NCBI RefSeq assembly: GCF_014203705.1
Contig: NZ_JACHJR010000001.1
Span: 186,001-250,000 of the forward strand
Origin: Kitasatospora gansuensis
Lineage (GTDB): Bacteria; Actinomycetota; Actinomycetes; Streptomycetales; Streptomycetaceae
Length of the DNA stretch: 64,000 nt
Reading direction: 5' to 3'
Shown here: positions 24,859 through 33,115 of the stretch, in pieces
Layout of the letters: the number at the start of each line of letters is the position of its first letter
Position numbering within the stretch: position 1 is the first letter of the stretch
Notes under the pieces: generated by a model
Seen by the model: only the letters and a program-made list of their open reading frames with translations
Told to the model about the DNA's origin: nothing
The model's database searches: none
Made by a program: the position numbers and the translations under genes

Positions 24859-24906
24859 GCCCGTCCGGTCCGCCCCCATGGGCATGGACCGGGCGGGCTT
24901 TTTTTT
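24859..24906 (+). terminator. intrinsic terminator with T8 tract
   Basis: Arms 24859-24871 and 24886-24898 pair over 13 bp with one mismatch, followed directly by eight T residues. It ends the P450-ferredoxin transcript. Confidence 0.95.
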
Positions 24907-24932
24907 CATATTTAACGATACAGCTCCAGCAC

Positions 24933-24961
24933 TTGACCATGGCGTCCCGCTCCTCTTAAAT
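24933..24961 (+). promoter_or_regulatory. likely promoter of the amino acid permease gene
   Basis: TTGACC (24933-24938) is followed after 17 nt by TTAAAT (24956-24961), a good sigma-70/HrdB-like pair, about 38 nt before the permease start. The surrounding 24907-24975 is unusually A/T-rich for this genome and holds two copies of TTTAAC (about 24911 and 24966) that may be operator half-sites. Confidence 0.55.
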
Positions 24962-24999
24962 CCACGTTTAACAAGCGGCCAACCCCCGAGGAGCGCGCC

Positions 25000-26553
25000 A
25001 TGACGACGAACCCCACCGACGTCGAGGGCAGAACGAGCCCACCGCCCGCCCGCACCACCGACAAGGGCCTGCGCGGCGGCTCGGTGGGACTGGCGGCCGC
25101 GGTCGCCCTCGGCCTGTCCTCGGTCGCCCCCGCGTACAGCATCGCCGTGACCCTGGGCCTGGTGACCCTGACGGTCGGTCAGCTGGCCCCGGCCGCGCTG
25201 CTGCTCGGCTTCGTCCCGATCCTGCTCACCGCCTTCGCCTTCCGCGAGCTCAACCGGGAGCTGCCGGACTGCGGCACCACCTTCGTCTGGACCACCCGCG
25301 CCTTCGGCCCCTCGACCGGCTGGCTCGCGGGCGGCTGGGTGCCGCAGACCGCCACCCTGATCGCGATGACCGCGCTCGCCCAGGTCGGCGCCACGTACCT
25401 GCTGAACCTGCTCGGCCTGACCGGCCTGGCCGACTCGGAGGCGGCGGTCGCGGCCACCGCCGTCCTGCTGCTGGCCGGCGCCACCGCGATAGCCCACCGG
25501 GGCCTCCAGCTCGCCGCCTCGGTCCAGTACGTCCTGCTCGGCCTCCAGCTGTTCGCGCTGCTCGGCTTCGGCGTGGCCGCCTTCGCCCGGCCCGGCGCCG
25601 AGGCGCCGTCGCTGGCCTGGCTCGATCCGCTGGGCTTCGCCGACTTCGGCTCCTTCGCCGAGGCGGTCCTGCTCTGCCTGTTCATCTACTGGGGCTGGGA
25701 CGCGCTGATCACCGCCAACGAGGAGACCAGGGACGGCAGCCGGGTCTCCGGCAAGGCCGCCGTGCTCTCCACCCTGATCCTGCTCGGCACCTACCTGTTC
25801 ACCGCCTTCGCCGCGATCGGCTACGCCGGGACGGGCGACACCGGCACCGGCCTCGGCAACCCGGACAGCGCGGGCGACGTGCTGGCGACCCTCGCCCCGC
25901 CGGTACTCGGCACCGCGCTCGCCAAGGTGATGCAGCTCGCGGTCTGCGTCTCGGCCGTCTCCGCCCTGCTCACCAGCCTGGTGGGCAGCTCCCGGGGCGC
26001 GCTGTCGATGAGTGCGCACGGCGCGCTGCCGGCGGCGTTCGCCCGGATCCACCCGCGCCGACGCACCCCCGGCTTCGGGACGGTCTTCTTCGGCGCCGCC
26101 ACCGCCGTCCTGCTGGTGCTGCTCACCCTGCTGCCGGGCGCTTTCCTCGGCGAGGCGATCCTCTGCATCGGCCTGCTGATCGCCTGTTACTACGGCGTCA
26201 CCGCGCTCGCCTGCGTCTGGTACTTCCGCGGTCGGCTCCGCGGCTCCGCGCGCGACCTGCTGCTGCGCGGCCTACTCCCGCTGCTGGGCGGGCTGTTGAT
26301 GCTGGCCGCGTTCGTCCGCAGCGCCGTCGACATGTACGACCCCGGGTACGGCAGCACCTCCTTCCACGGCGTCGGCGGGGTCTTCCTGCTCGGCGTCGGC
26401 TCGATCGCCACCGGCGCGCTGGCCATGCTGGCCGCCCGCGCCCGGTTCGGCCGCTTCTTCCGCGACGGCCGCACCGCCGTCACCCGACTCACCGTCACCG
26501 AGGACCCGGCCCGGCCCGACCGGTCAGCTCCCCCAGCCGCCGGTCCCGCGTAG
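25000..26553 (+). CDS. APC-family amino acid permease
   Basis: The 517-aa membrane protein has about 12 hydrophobic segments. The first contains the APC signature GLSSVAPAYSIAVTLGLVTL at about residues 38-57, with GSVGLAAAVALGLSSVAPAY unwound-helix character. It should import an amino acid or amine by proton symport. GAGGAG precedes the ATG. Its 3' end overlaps the convergent ATP-grasp gene by 30 nt. The two ATP-grasp amide ligase genes directly downstream suggest that the transported amino acid may be their substrate, though they are on the other strand. Confidence 0.92.
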   Translation: MTTNPTDVEGRTSPPPARTTDKGLRGGSVGLAAAVALGLSSVAPAYSIAVTLGLVTLTVGQLAPAALLLGFVPILLTAFAFRELNRELPDCGTTFVWTTRAFGPSTGWLAGGWVPQTATLIAMTALAQVGATYLLNLLGLTGLADSEAAVAATAVLLLAGATAIAHRGLQLAASVQYVLLGLQLFALLGFGVAAFARPGAEAPSLAWLDPLGFADFGSFAEAVLLCLFIYWGWDALITANEETRDGSRVSGKAAVLSTLILLGTYLFTAFAAIGYAGTGDTGTGLGNPDSAGDVLATLAPPVLGTALAKVMQLAVCVSAVSALLTSLVGSSRGALSMSAHGALPAAFARIHPRRRTPGFGTVFFGAATAVLLVLLTLLPGAFLGEAILCIGLLIACYYGVTALACVWYFRGRLRGSARDLLLRGLLPLLGGLLMLAAFVRSAVDMYDPGYGSTSFHGVGGVFLLGVGSIATGALAMLAARARFGRFFRDGRTAVTRLTVTEDPARPDRSAPPAAGPA

Positions 26554-27309
26554 CCATCGGGCCCCCTCCCGGGCGGGGCTCGGCAGTTGACGCTGCACCA
26601 GCCGGACCACCGCCTCGGGGGCGCCCTGCTGGCCGCGGATGCCCGGGAAGGCGTTCACGTCCACCACCAGCGGGGTGCCGTCGGTCTCCAGGACGTCCAC
26701 CCCGTAGACGTCCAGGGCGAACACCTCGCCCACCCAGAGCGCCAGTTCGGCCAGCTCCAGCGGCACGGTCCAGCTCTCGCTGCCGGAGCCGGCCGCCAGT
26801 TCGGAGCGGCGGAGTTCGCCGAAGACCTGGCGGCCGACCACCCAGAGCTTGCGGTCCCAGCCGTCGCCCGGGGCGAACTCCTGGTGCACCAGCGGCTCGT
26901 CCGGCCACCGCCGGCGCAACTCGGCCAGCCCGGCCGGGTCCAGCACCTTGGCGACCAGGTCGTCCTTGCGGCTGTGCCGGCTCTTCACCACCAGCGGGTA
27001 GCGCAGCGCGTTGGGCGACAGCGACGGGGCGAACGGCAGTCCGGCCGCCAGGGCCAGCTCGGCCATCAGCGCCCGGTCCTGGCAACGCTCGGTGGCGGCC
27101 GCCGAGTTGAGCACCACCGCGCCCGCCGCCTCCAGCCGCCTGGCCAGCGCCAGCGCGGTCGGCGTGCGGGCCTTGAGCAGGTAGACGTCGGCCGGGTCGG
27201 CCGGGTCCGGGGCGGCGAACTCCACCCAGTGCCCGGCCGCCGTGAGCAGCGCCGCCGTCGCGGTCAGCAGCGGGTGCCGGGGGTCGCGGGCGATCACCCC
27301 GACCCTCAC
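26524..27309 (-). CDS. RimK-type ATP-grasp ligase A
   Basis: This 261-aa protein has a short pre-ATP-grasp N-terminus (MRVGVIARDPRHPLLTATAA) and an ATP-grasp core. YPLVVKSRHSRKDDLVAKVL carries the nucleotide-binding Lys, LVHQEFAPGDGWDRKLWVV the second strand, and VYGVDVLETDGTPLVVDVNA the Mg-binding Asp/Asn pair. Such enzymes form amide bonds between a carboxylate (via acyl-phosphate) and an amine, often adding amino acids to small peptides. The GTG start overlaps the stop of the upstream ATP-grasp gene (GTGA), so the two are translated together. Substrates are unknown. Confidence 0.85.
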   Translation of the reverse strand: MRVGVIARDPRHPLLTATAALLTAAGHWVEFAAPDPADPADVYLLKARTPTALALARRLEAAGAVVLNSAAATERCQDRALMAELALAAGLPFAPSLSPNALRYPLVVKSRHSRKDDLVAKVLDPAGLAELRRRWPDEPLVHQEFAPGDGWDRKLWVVGRQVFGELRRSELAAGSGSESWTVPLELAELALWVGEVFALDVYGVDVLETDGTPLVVDVNAFPGIRGQQGAPEAVVRLVQRQLPSPAREGARWLRGTGGWGS

Positions 27310-28184
27310 CGCACGCCCCCGCCGACCGGGTCAAGCTCCACCCGGGGCACCGGCAGGACCGGCGCCGGGGTCGTCGCGCCCCTTCTGGCCAGGTTGATGA
27401 TCGCCCGGGCCACCCGGGGGACGGCGTCCGGCACCTGACGGAAGCTCGGGAAGTCGTTCACGTCCACCACGATCGGCCCGTCCGGACCGAGCACGACGTC
27501 CACGCCGTACAGGTCGAGCCCGTAGACCGCGCCGACCTCGGCGGCGATCGCGGCCACCTCGGCGCTGAGCGGCACCGCCCGCTCCTTCCGCTTGCCCGGC
27601 ACCAGCGGTGAGGTCCGCTCGGTGCCGAACAGCTCGCCGTCCACGCAGTAGACCTTGAGGTCGATGCCGGAGTTCTGCACCCAGGGCTGCGCGATCAGCA
27701 TTCCTTCGCCGGCGAACTCACCGGCGGCCAGCACCAGTTGCCCGGGATCGTCGACCCGGTGCACGGACCGCCCCTGACTGCCCTCGGCCGGCTTCACCAC
27801 CAGCGGGTACCGGTCGGCGGGTATCTGGGCCAGGTCGGCCAGCCGGGCCGCCGCCCAGGTCTCGGGGACCGGCAGGCCCAGACCGGCCGCCCGGACCGCC
27901 GCGCTCGCTTTGTCCCGTACGCACCGGATCGACCGGGCGTCGTTCACCGTGGTCAGCCCGGCCGCCGCGGCGGCCTCCAGCAGGCCGAGCCCCGGTCCGC
28001 CGGAGACCGTCTTCAGCACCCACGCGTCGTGGCTGCCCGCCCGCACCAGCCGGCCGAGATCGAGCAGCGAACCGCCCGGGCGCAGCACGTCCACCCGGTG
28101 GCCCCAGTCCGCCAGCTGCCGGACCACGTCCACCGGTATGCCGTCGTTCCGGTACTGCTCCTCCACCAGAAAGCAGAACCTCAT
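27306..28184 (-). CDS. RimK-type ATP-grasp ligase B
   Basis: The 292-aa paralogue of the next gene begins MRFCFLVEEQYRNDGIPVDV and has the ATP-grasp motifs YPLVVKPAEGSQGRSVHRVD, MLIAQPWVQNSGIDLKVYCV and LYGVDVVLGPDGPIVVDVND. ATG 28184 is preferred because AGGGGG lies about 8 nt upstream; GTG 28190 is closer to it. Low mutual identity outside motifs suggests different specificities, so the pair may make two successive amide bonds. The divergent partner is the ATPase gene at 28452. Confidence 0.85.
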   Translation of the reverse strand: MRFCFLVEEQYRNDGIPVDVVRQLADWGHRVDVLRPGGSLLDLGRLVRAGSHDAWVLKTVSGGPGLGLLEAAAAAGLTTVNDARSIRCVRDKASAAVRAAGLGLPVPETWAAARLADLAQIPADRYPLVVKPAEGSQGRSVHRVDDPGQLVLAAGEFAGEGMLIAQPWVQNSGIDLKVYCVDGELFGTERTSPLVPGKRKERAVPLSAEVAAIAAEVGAVYGLDLYGVDVVLGPDGPIVVDVNDFPSFRQVPDAVPRVARAIINLARRGATTPAPVLPVPRVELDPVGGGVR

Positions 28185-28451
28185 CCGCACCGCCCCCTAC
28201 CCCGCCCACTGTCTGCCCGTCAGAGACCGACCAGAATGCCACGAACCGGCCAGCCAAGATCATTCGCACCGTAAGGAAACGGCAACAGTGCGGCTACGGT
28301 CTCACCCGCAACGTCACAGCCGGGTCCCGATGCCGCTGCGGACGGGCGCCAGTCGTCCGCCGACCGGTCCGCCGTCGGCCCCGCCCATTACTCTTTCTTG
28401 GTGAAGGCTTGCCCGATCAGGGCAGGTCTTCGGGATCGTGAAGGAGGGGCA

Positions 28452-29144
28452 GTGCACGAGACCGTCAGTCCGGGCCCCGTCCGGACGGCTCCGGCCGGAC
28501 CTCGGGTGCCGGGCCAACCCCGGGGGTCACGCACACCGAGGGGGCTCGAACCACTGCGGCCGCACGGGCTGCACGACCTCCGCCCCGGGCCCACCCCCGC
28601 CGCGCTCCAGTATCCGGCCGACGACCTGGTGGTGGTCTCCGGGCTGCCCGGCAGCGGCAAGAGCACCCTGATGCGGCGCTGTGCCAAGGCGCCGGTGATC
28701 GACTCCCAGCAGAGCCGCGAGCACTGGGCCGCCCGGCTGCCGGGCTGGCTGCCGTACGCGCTGTACCGGCCGCTGGTGCGCCTGCGGCACTACCGGCGGC
28801 TGCGCCGGGCGCTGCTGACGGGCGGTCCGCTGGTGGTGCACGACTGCGGCACACTGCCCTGGGTGCGCGACTGGCTGTCCAGGACCGCCGCCCGGCAGGG
28901 CCGGCGGCTGCACCTGATCGTGCTGGACAGCAGCCCGCTGCAGGCCAAGCAGGGCCAGCGGGCCCGGGGCCGCCGGGTCTCCGCGTACGCCTTCGCCAGA
29001 CACCGGTGGGCCACCGCCCGGCTGCACGCCGGCCTGGCGGCCTCGGCGGGCCCGGTGGACGGCTGCGCGAGCACCGTGGTGCTCTCCCGGCCGGGCGCCC
29101 TGGAGCTCCAGCGGATCAACTTCGGGGAGCGGCGCTGCGCCTGA
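28452..29144 (+). CDS. zeta-like P-loop ATPase/kinase
   Basis: This 230-aa protein has a Walker A motif GLPGSGKST at about residues 64-72, preceded by DDLVVVS, and a downstream HDCGTLPWVRDWL region, as in AAA_33/zeta-toxin-like small-molecule kinases. The N-terminal 55 residues are Pro/Gly/Arg-rich and probably disordered. GTG 28452 has a strong AAGGAGGGG 5 nt before it. No antitoxin gene is adjacent, so a toxin role is not supported. Many Streptomyces carry such single-copy kinases of unknown substrate. Confidence 0.75.
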   Translation: MHETVSPGPVRTAPAGPRVPGQPRGSRTPRGLEPLRPHGLHDLRPGPTPAALQYPADDLVVVSGLPGSGKSTLMRRCAKAPVIDSQQSREHWAARLPGWLPYALYRPLVRLRHYRRLRRALLTGGPLVVHDCGTLPWVRDWLSRTAARQGRRLHLIVLDSSPLQAKQGQRARGRRVSAYAFARHRWATARLHAGLAASAGPVDGCASTVVLSRPGALELQRINFGERRCA

Positions 29145-29235
29145 CGGGCGTGCGCCTGACCGACGTGCGGCAGGACGGGTGAGCCGCCGGGCGTGCCGGG
29201 GCAGACCTTGCCGGACGCCGCACTAGGGTGCGGTC

Positions 29236-30021
29236 ATGCCCCCTACCTCACGTGAGGCGCGTCTGCGCCGGCTCGCCGAGCGGCTCGGCACCCAGCACCG
29301 CGTCAGCGTCGAGCCGTTGTTCGACCCGGCCCGGCAGAGCTGGACGCTCCGCTGGTACGACGGGCCCGCGGTGGCCGACGTGCGGTCCGCGCTGACCCAG
29401 GACGGGCCGGAGAACGCGGCCGTGCTGGCCCGGCGCGACCTGACCACCAGGGCGCTGGCGCTGGCGGCGATCCGGGAGACCAGGGCAGGCGCGCTGCACC
29501 GCTGGGTGGGCAACTGGGGCCAGCGGTACCACCTGGAGCAGATGATCGGCGACCGGCCGTACCCGGAACGCACCGCCGACCACCGGGAGGAGCGGATGCT
29601 CACCCGGCTGCTGGCGGCCGCCACCCTCGGCAGCTCGGCGGCCCCGGACGAGAACCGGGCCTTCGAGCTGATCGCCCGGGACGGGATCGCCTGGCTGCTG
29701 CCGTCGCACCGGCTGGCCGAGCCGAACCGGGCGGACGAGCCGTCGGACGGCCCGGCGGACGGTCCGGCGGAGGGTCTGGCGCTCACCCCGATCGAGTTCC
29801 TGACCTCCCGTTACGCCACCGCCGAGCACCGGTCCGCCTGGGAGACCGCGCTCACCCCGATGCCGACGGCGGCGGCGGTCGCCGCCGTCCGGGCCGACCC
29901 GGACGCCCCGCCGGAGGCGGCCAGGGCCGCGCTGGCCCTGCTGCCGACCCTGCGGGCCGCGTTGACCGACGAGCTCGACCGGGCCGAGTCGGCGCTCGCC
30001 CGGGTGGCCGCCGAGCGCTGA
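29236..30021 (+). CDS. hypothetical protein, actinobacterial
   Basis: The 261-aa protein begins MPPTSREARLRRLAERLGTQ, is Ala/Arg/Leu-rich and predicted mostly helical, with a short acidic Asp/Gly/Pro insert (about 172-184). No catalytic motif, signal peptide or membrane segment is visible and I do not recognise the family. TAGGGT lies 7 nt before the ATG and no Shine-Dalgarno is present, which suggests a leaderless mRNA. The codon use is fully typical of the genome. Confidence 0.7.
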   Translation: MPPTSREARLRRLAERLGTQHRVSVEPLFDPARQSWTLRWYDGPAVADVRSALTQDGPENAAVLARRDLTTRALALAAIRETRAGALHRWVGNWGQRYHLEQMIGDRPYPERTADHREERMLTRLLAAATLGSSAAPDENRAFELIARDGIAWLLPSHRLAEPNRADEPSDGPADGPAEGLALTPIEFLTSRYATAEHRSAWETALTPMPTAAAVAAVRADPDAPPEAARAALALLPTLRAALTDELDRAESALARVAAER

Positions 30022-30079
30022 ACGTTCGTACCAGAGCGGATACTTGACTGTTCGTTGACCACCCGGCTGAGATGGGCGG

Positions 30080-30211
30080 GTGAGCGAGAAGAGAGCATCC
30101 CGGCTGGTCGGGATATCCGGCTGCGTGCTGATGGTGCTGCTGGTCGCGGGGCTGATCCTGCTGCTGGTCTGGGCCCTCGGCGGCAGCGGCACGTCCTCCC
30201 AGTGGCACTGA
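30080..30211 (+). CDS. 43-aa single-pass membrane protein
   Basis: GTG 30080 opens a 43-codon frame with a charged N-terminus (SEKRASR), one strongly hydrophobic helix at about residues 14-33 (CVLMVLLVAGLILLLVWALG) and a short tail ending SSQWH. The positive-inside rule puts the N-terminus in the cytoplasm. It lies 58 nt after the hypothetical gene. No strong ribosome site is seen. The clean hydrophobic helix between two charged or polar ends argues for a real small gene; its function is unknown. Confidence 0.5.
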   Translation: MSEKRASRLVGISGCVLMVLLVAGLILLLVWALGGSGTSSQWH

Positions 30212-30267
30212 TTCCGGCGACGCCCGACCCCGGAACAGGCCCGGAATCAGGGCCGCCCGAGCACTGG

Positions 30268-30282
30268 TAGGAAACTTTCCTA
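30268..30282. promoter_or_regulatory. 15-bp palindromic operator candidate
   Basis: TAGGAAACTTTCCTA is a perfect 7+1+7 dyad in the 232-nt gap before the secreted phosphoesterase gene, about 160 nt upstream of its start. It is A/T-rich for this genome and could bind a dimeric regulator. Confidence 0.5.
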
Positions 30283-30443
30283 ACCGCTAGCATTCACGGC
30301 GGCGGCTCGGCGCGGTGCCCTGACCTCGGGGCGTGACGCGCTCAGCGAGAGCTCTGACCCGGCCGCTGGAACACCGCCCTCACCGGGGGCGGGTCCGCTT
30401 TGGTGCCCAGCTCTCGCCCCTTCCCAGGCCAGGGAGTTCAGAC

Positions 30444-31835
30444 ATGCGCCTGCACCCTCAACCGTCCCATCGACTGACCGGAGCAACCCGCCCCGGCACC
30501 GTCGGCATCGTCCTCGCCGCCGTACTCCTGCTGGTCGGCGGCCTGTTGCTGGTCGCCCCCGACCGGGCCGGAGCCGCCGTCGACACCGTCATATCCACCG
30601 GCAAGCCCGCCACCGCCTCCTCCGTCGAGGGTTCCTCGTACGGGGCCCAGAACGCCTTCGACGGCAACCCGGCCACCCGCTGGGCCAGCGTCGAGGGCAA
30701 GGACCCGCAGTGGATCCGGGTCGACCTCGGCGCCTCCGCCAACGTCACCCGGGTCAGCCTCAACTGGGAGGCCGCGTACGCCAAGACGTACCGCGTCGAG
30801 GTCTCCGACGACGGCACGACCTGGACCAGACTCGCCAACGAGACCGCCGGCAACGGCGGCACCGACGACTGGACCGGCCTCAGCGGCAAGGGCCGCTACC
30901 TGCGCGTCTACGGCACCGCCCGGGGCACCTCGTACGGCTACTCGCTGTACGGCGTCGAGGTGTACGGCAACTTCGGCGGCACCACCACCCCGACGCCCAC
31001 GCCGACCCCGACCACCACCCCGACCACGCCGACCGGTGCCTTCACGGTCGTCGCGGCCGGCGACATCGCCGCCCAGTGCACCGCCTCGGACAGCGCCTGC
31101 GCCCACCCGAAGACGGCCGCGCTCGCCCAGCAGCTCAACCCGAAGTTCTATCTGACGATGGGTGACAACCAGTACGACGACGCCCGGATCTCGGACTACC
31201 GGGCCTACTACGACAAGAGCTGGGGCGCCTTCAAGGCCAAGACCCACCCGGTCCCCGGCAACCACGAGACCTACGACCCGGCGGGCTCGCTGGCGGGGTA
31301 CAAGGAGTACTTCGGCGCGATCGCCTACCCGCAGGGCAAGAGCTACTACAGCTTCGACGAGGGCAACTGGCACTTCATCGCCCTCGACTCCAACTCCTTC
31401 GACCAGACCGCCCAGATCGACTGGCTCAAGGCCGACCTCGCGAAGAACGCCAAGTCCTGCATCGCGGCCTACTGGCACCACCCGCTGTACTCCTCCGGCG
31501 GGCACGGCAACGACCCGGTCTCCAAGCCGGTCTGGAAGATCCTGTACGCCGCCAAGGCCGACCTGATCCTGAACGGGCACGACCACCACTACGAGCGGTT
31601 CGCCCCGCAGGACCCGGACGGCAAGGCCACCTCGTCCGGCATCGTCGAGATCGTCGGCGGGATGGGCGGCGCCGAGCCGTACGCGATCGAGACTGTCCAG
31701 CCGAACAGCCAGAAGCGGATCAGCGGCCAGTACGGCGTGCTGAAGCTGGACTTCACCGACTCCGGCTACGGCTGGACCTACGTCGGCACCGACGGCCAGG
31801 TCAAGGACACCAGCCCGAAGTACAGCTGCCACTGA
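30444..31835 (+). CDS. secreted discoidin-domain metallophosphoesterase
   Basis: This 463-aa protein has an N-terminal Sec signal or anchor (hydrophobic about residues 21-45), an F5/8-type C (discoidin/CBM32-like) domain at about 48-172, a Thr/Pro linker (about 174-190) and a calcineurin-like phosphoesterase domain at about 195-460. Metal-binding motifs are present in order: AAGDIAAQ, TMGDNQYDDA, PGNHETY, AYWHHPLY and NGHDHHYE. It is probably exported and hydrolyses phosphate esters while bound to glycans. AGGGAG precedes the ATG. Its stop overlaps the start of the MFS gene (TGATG). Regulation by the upstream palindrome is possible. Confidence 0.92.
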   Translation: MRLHPQPSHRLTGATRPGTVGIVLAAVLLLVGGLLLVAPDRAGAAVDTVISTGKPATASSVEGSSYGAQNAFDGNPATRWASVEGKDPQWIRVDLGASANVTRVSLNWEAAYAKTYRVEVSDDGTTWTRLANETAGNGGTDDWTGLSGKGRYLRVYGTARGTSYGYSLYGVEVYGNFGGTTTPTPTPTPTTTPTTPTGAFTVVAAGDIAAQCTASDSACAHPKTAALAQQLNPKFYLTMGDNQYDDARISDYRAYYDKSWGAFKAKTHPVPGNHETYDPAGSLAGYKEYFGAIAYPQGKSYYSFDEGNWHFIALDSNSFDQTAQIDWLKADLAKNAKSCIAAYWHHPLYSSGGHGNDPVSKPVWKILYAAKADLILNGHDHHYERFAPQDPDGKATSSGIVEIVGGMGGAEPYAIETVQPNSQKRISGQYGVLKLDFTDSGYGWTYVGTDGQVKDTSPKYSCH

Positions 31836-33115
31836 TGACGTACCTGGCGACCACCGGCCGCCGGGACGACGCCCCCGCCCCGCCGCCCACCGGCGGCGGG
31901 GCGGGGCGCCGGATCCCCGCGACCGTCCTCGCGCTCGGCACGGTCAGCCTGGTCACCGACGTCTCCTCCGAGATGGTGACCGCCGTCCTGCCGCTCTACC
32001 TGGTGCTCGGCCTGGGGCTCTCGCCGCTCCAGTTCGGCTTCCTGGACGGCCTGTTCAACGCCGCCTCGGCCGTCGTCCGGCTGATCGGCGGCCACGCCGC
32101 CGACCGGGGCGGCCGGCACAAGCGGATCGCCGGGATCGGCTACCTGCTCTCCGCCTGCTCCCGGCTCGGCCTGCTGCTCGCGGGCGGCGCGACGGCCGGC
32201 CTGGCCACCGCACTCGCCGCCGACCGGGTCGGCAAGGGCATCAGGACCGCCCCGCGCGACGCGCTGATCTCGCTCAGCGGCCCACCGGAGACCCTCGGCC
32301 GCTCGTTCGGGGTGCACCGCGCCATGGACACCACCGGTGCCCTGCTCGGCCCACTCGTCGCGTTCACCGTGCTCTGGGCCACCGCAGACGCGTACGACGC
32401 GGTCTTCGTGGTCAGCTTCTGCATCGGGCTGCTGGGCGTGCTGGTCCTGCTGCTGTACGTCCCCGGCGGACCGGCCCTGCCGACGGTCTCCCTGTCGGCG
32501 GTCTCCCGGCCGACTCCCGTACGCACCAAGGCACTTGCCCCGCTCCGTGACCCCGCCTTCCGCCGCATCCTGGCCGTCGCCGCCCTGCTCGGCGCCGCCA
32601 CCATCGGCGACTCCTTCGTCTTCCTGCTCCTGCAACGCGGGCTCGACCTGGCACCCGGCTGGTTCCCGCTGCTGCCGCTCGGGGTGGCCGCGAGCTACCT
32701 GCTGCTGGCCATCCCGGCGGGCCGGATCGCCGACCGCTTCGGACGCCGACTGCCGTTCCTGTGCGGGCACTTGGCCCTGCTCGGCGGGTACGTGGTGCTG
32801 CTCACCCCGCTGACCCCGGCGGCGGTCGTCCTGGTCCTGGTCCTGCTCGGCGTCTTCTACGCGGCCACCGACGGCGTGCTGATGGCCCTGGCCGGGCCGG
32901 TGCTGCCCGCGGTCGGCCGGGCCGGCGGGCTGGCACTGCTGCAGACCGGCCAGGCCCTGACCCGGCTGCTCGGCACCGCCGGGTTCGGCGCCGCCTGGAC
33001 GCTGTGGGGCCAACGCCCCGCCCTGTACGCGGCGTTGACCCTGCTCGCGGTGGCCCTGACCTGTGGCTGGGCGCTGCTCAGGAATCCCTCGCACCCGGAA
33101 AGGCCCACCCCGTGA
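31835..33115 (+). CDS. MFS transporter
   Basis: The 426-aa protein has 12 predicted membrane helices and the MFS loop-2 pattern GGHAADRGGRHKRIAGIG at about residues 88-105; the second half repeats it as GRIADRFGRRLPFLCG at about 290-305. VSLVTDVSSEMVTAVLPLYL at the N-terminus is typical of the drug-H+ antiporter-like group with multidrug or unknown substrates. It is coupled to the phosphoesterase upstream and to the propeller protein downstream (GTGA), so the three form one operon. Confidence 0.9.
   Translation: MTYLATTGRRDDAPAPPPTGGGAGRRIPATVLALGTVSLVTDVSSEMVTAVLPLYLVLGLGLSPLQFGFLDGLFNAASAVVRLIGGHAADRGGRHKRIAGIGYLLSACSRLGLLLAGGATAGLATALAADRVGKGIRTAPRDALISLSGPPETLGRSFGVHRAMDTTGALLGPLVAFTVLWATADAYDAVFVVSFCIGLLGVLVLLLYVPGGPALPTVSLSAVSRPTPVRTKALAPLRDPAFRRILAVAALLGAATIGDSFVFLLLQRGLDLAPGWFPLLPLGVAASYLLLAIPAGRIADRFGRRLPFLCGHLALLGGYVVLLTPLTPAAVVLVLVLLGVFYAATDGVLMALAGPVLPAVGRAGGLALLQTGQALTRLLGTAGFGAAWTLWGQRPALYAALTLLAVALTCGWALLRNPSHPERPTP

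Noticed and set aside
28452..29144. Zeta-type toxin-antitoxin system
   Set aside because: No adjacent small antitoxin gene; only a generic P-loop kinase pattern is present.
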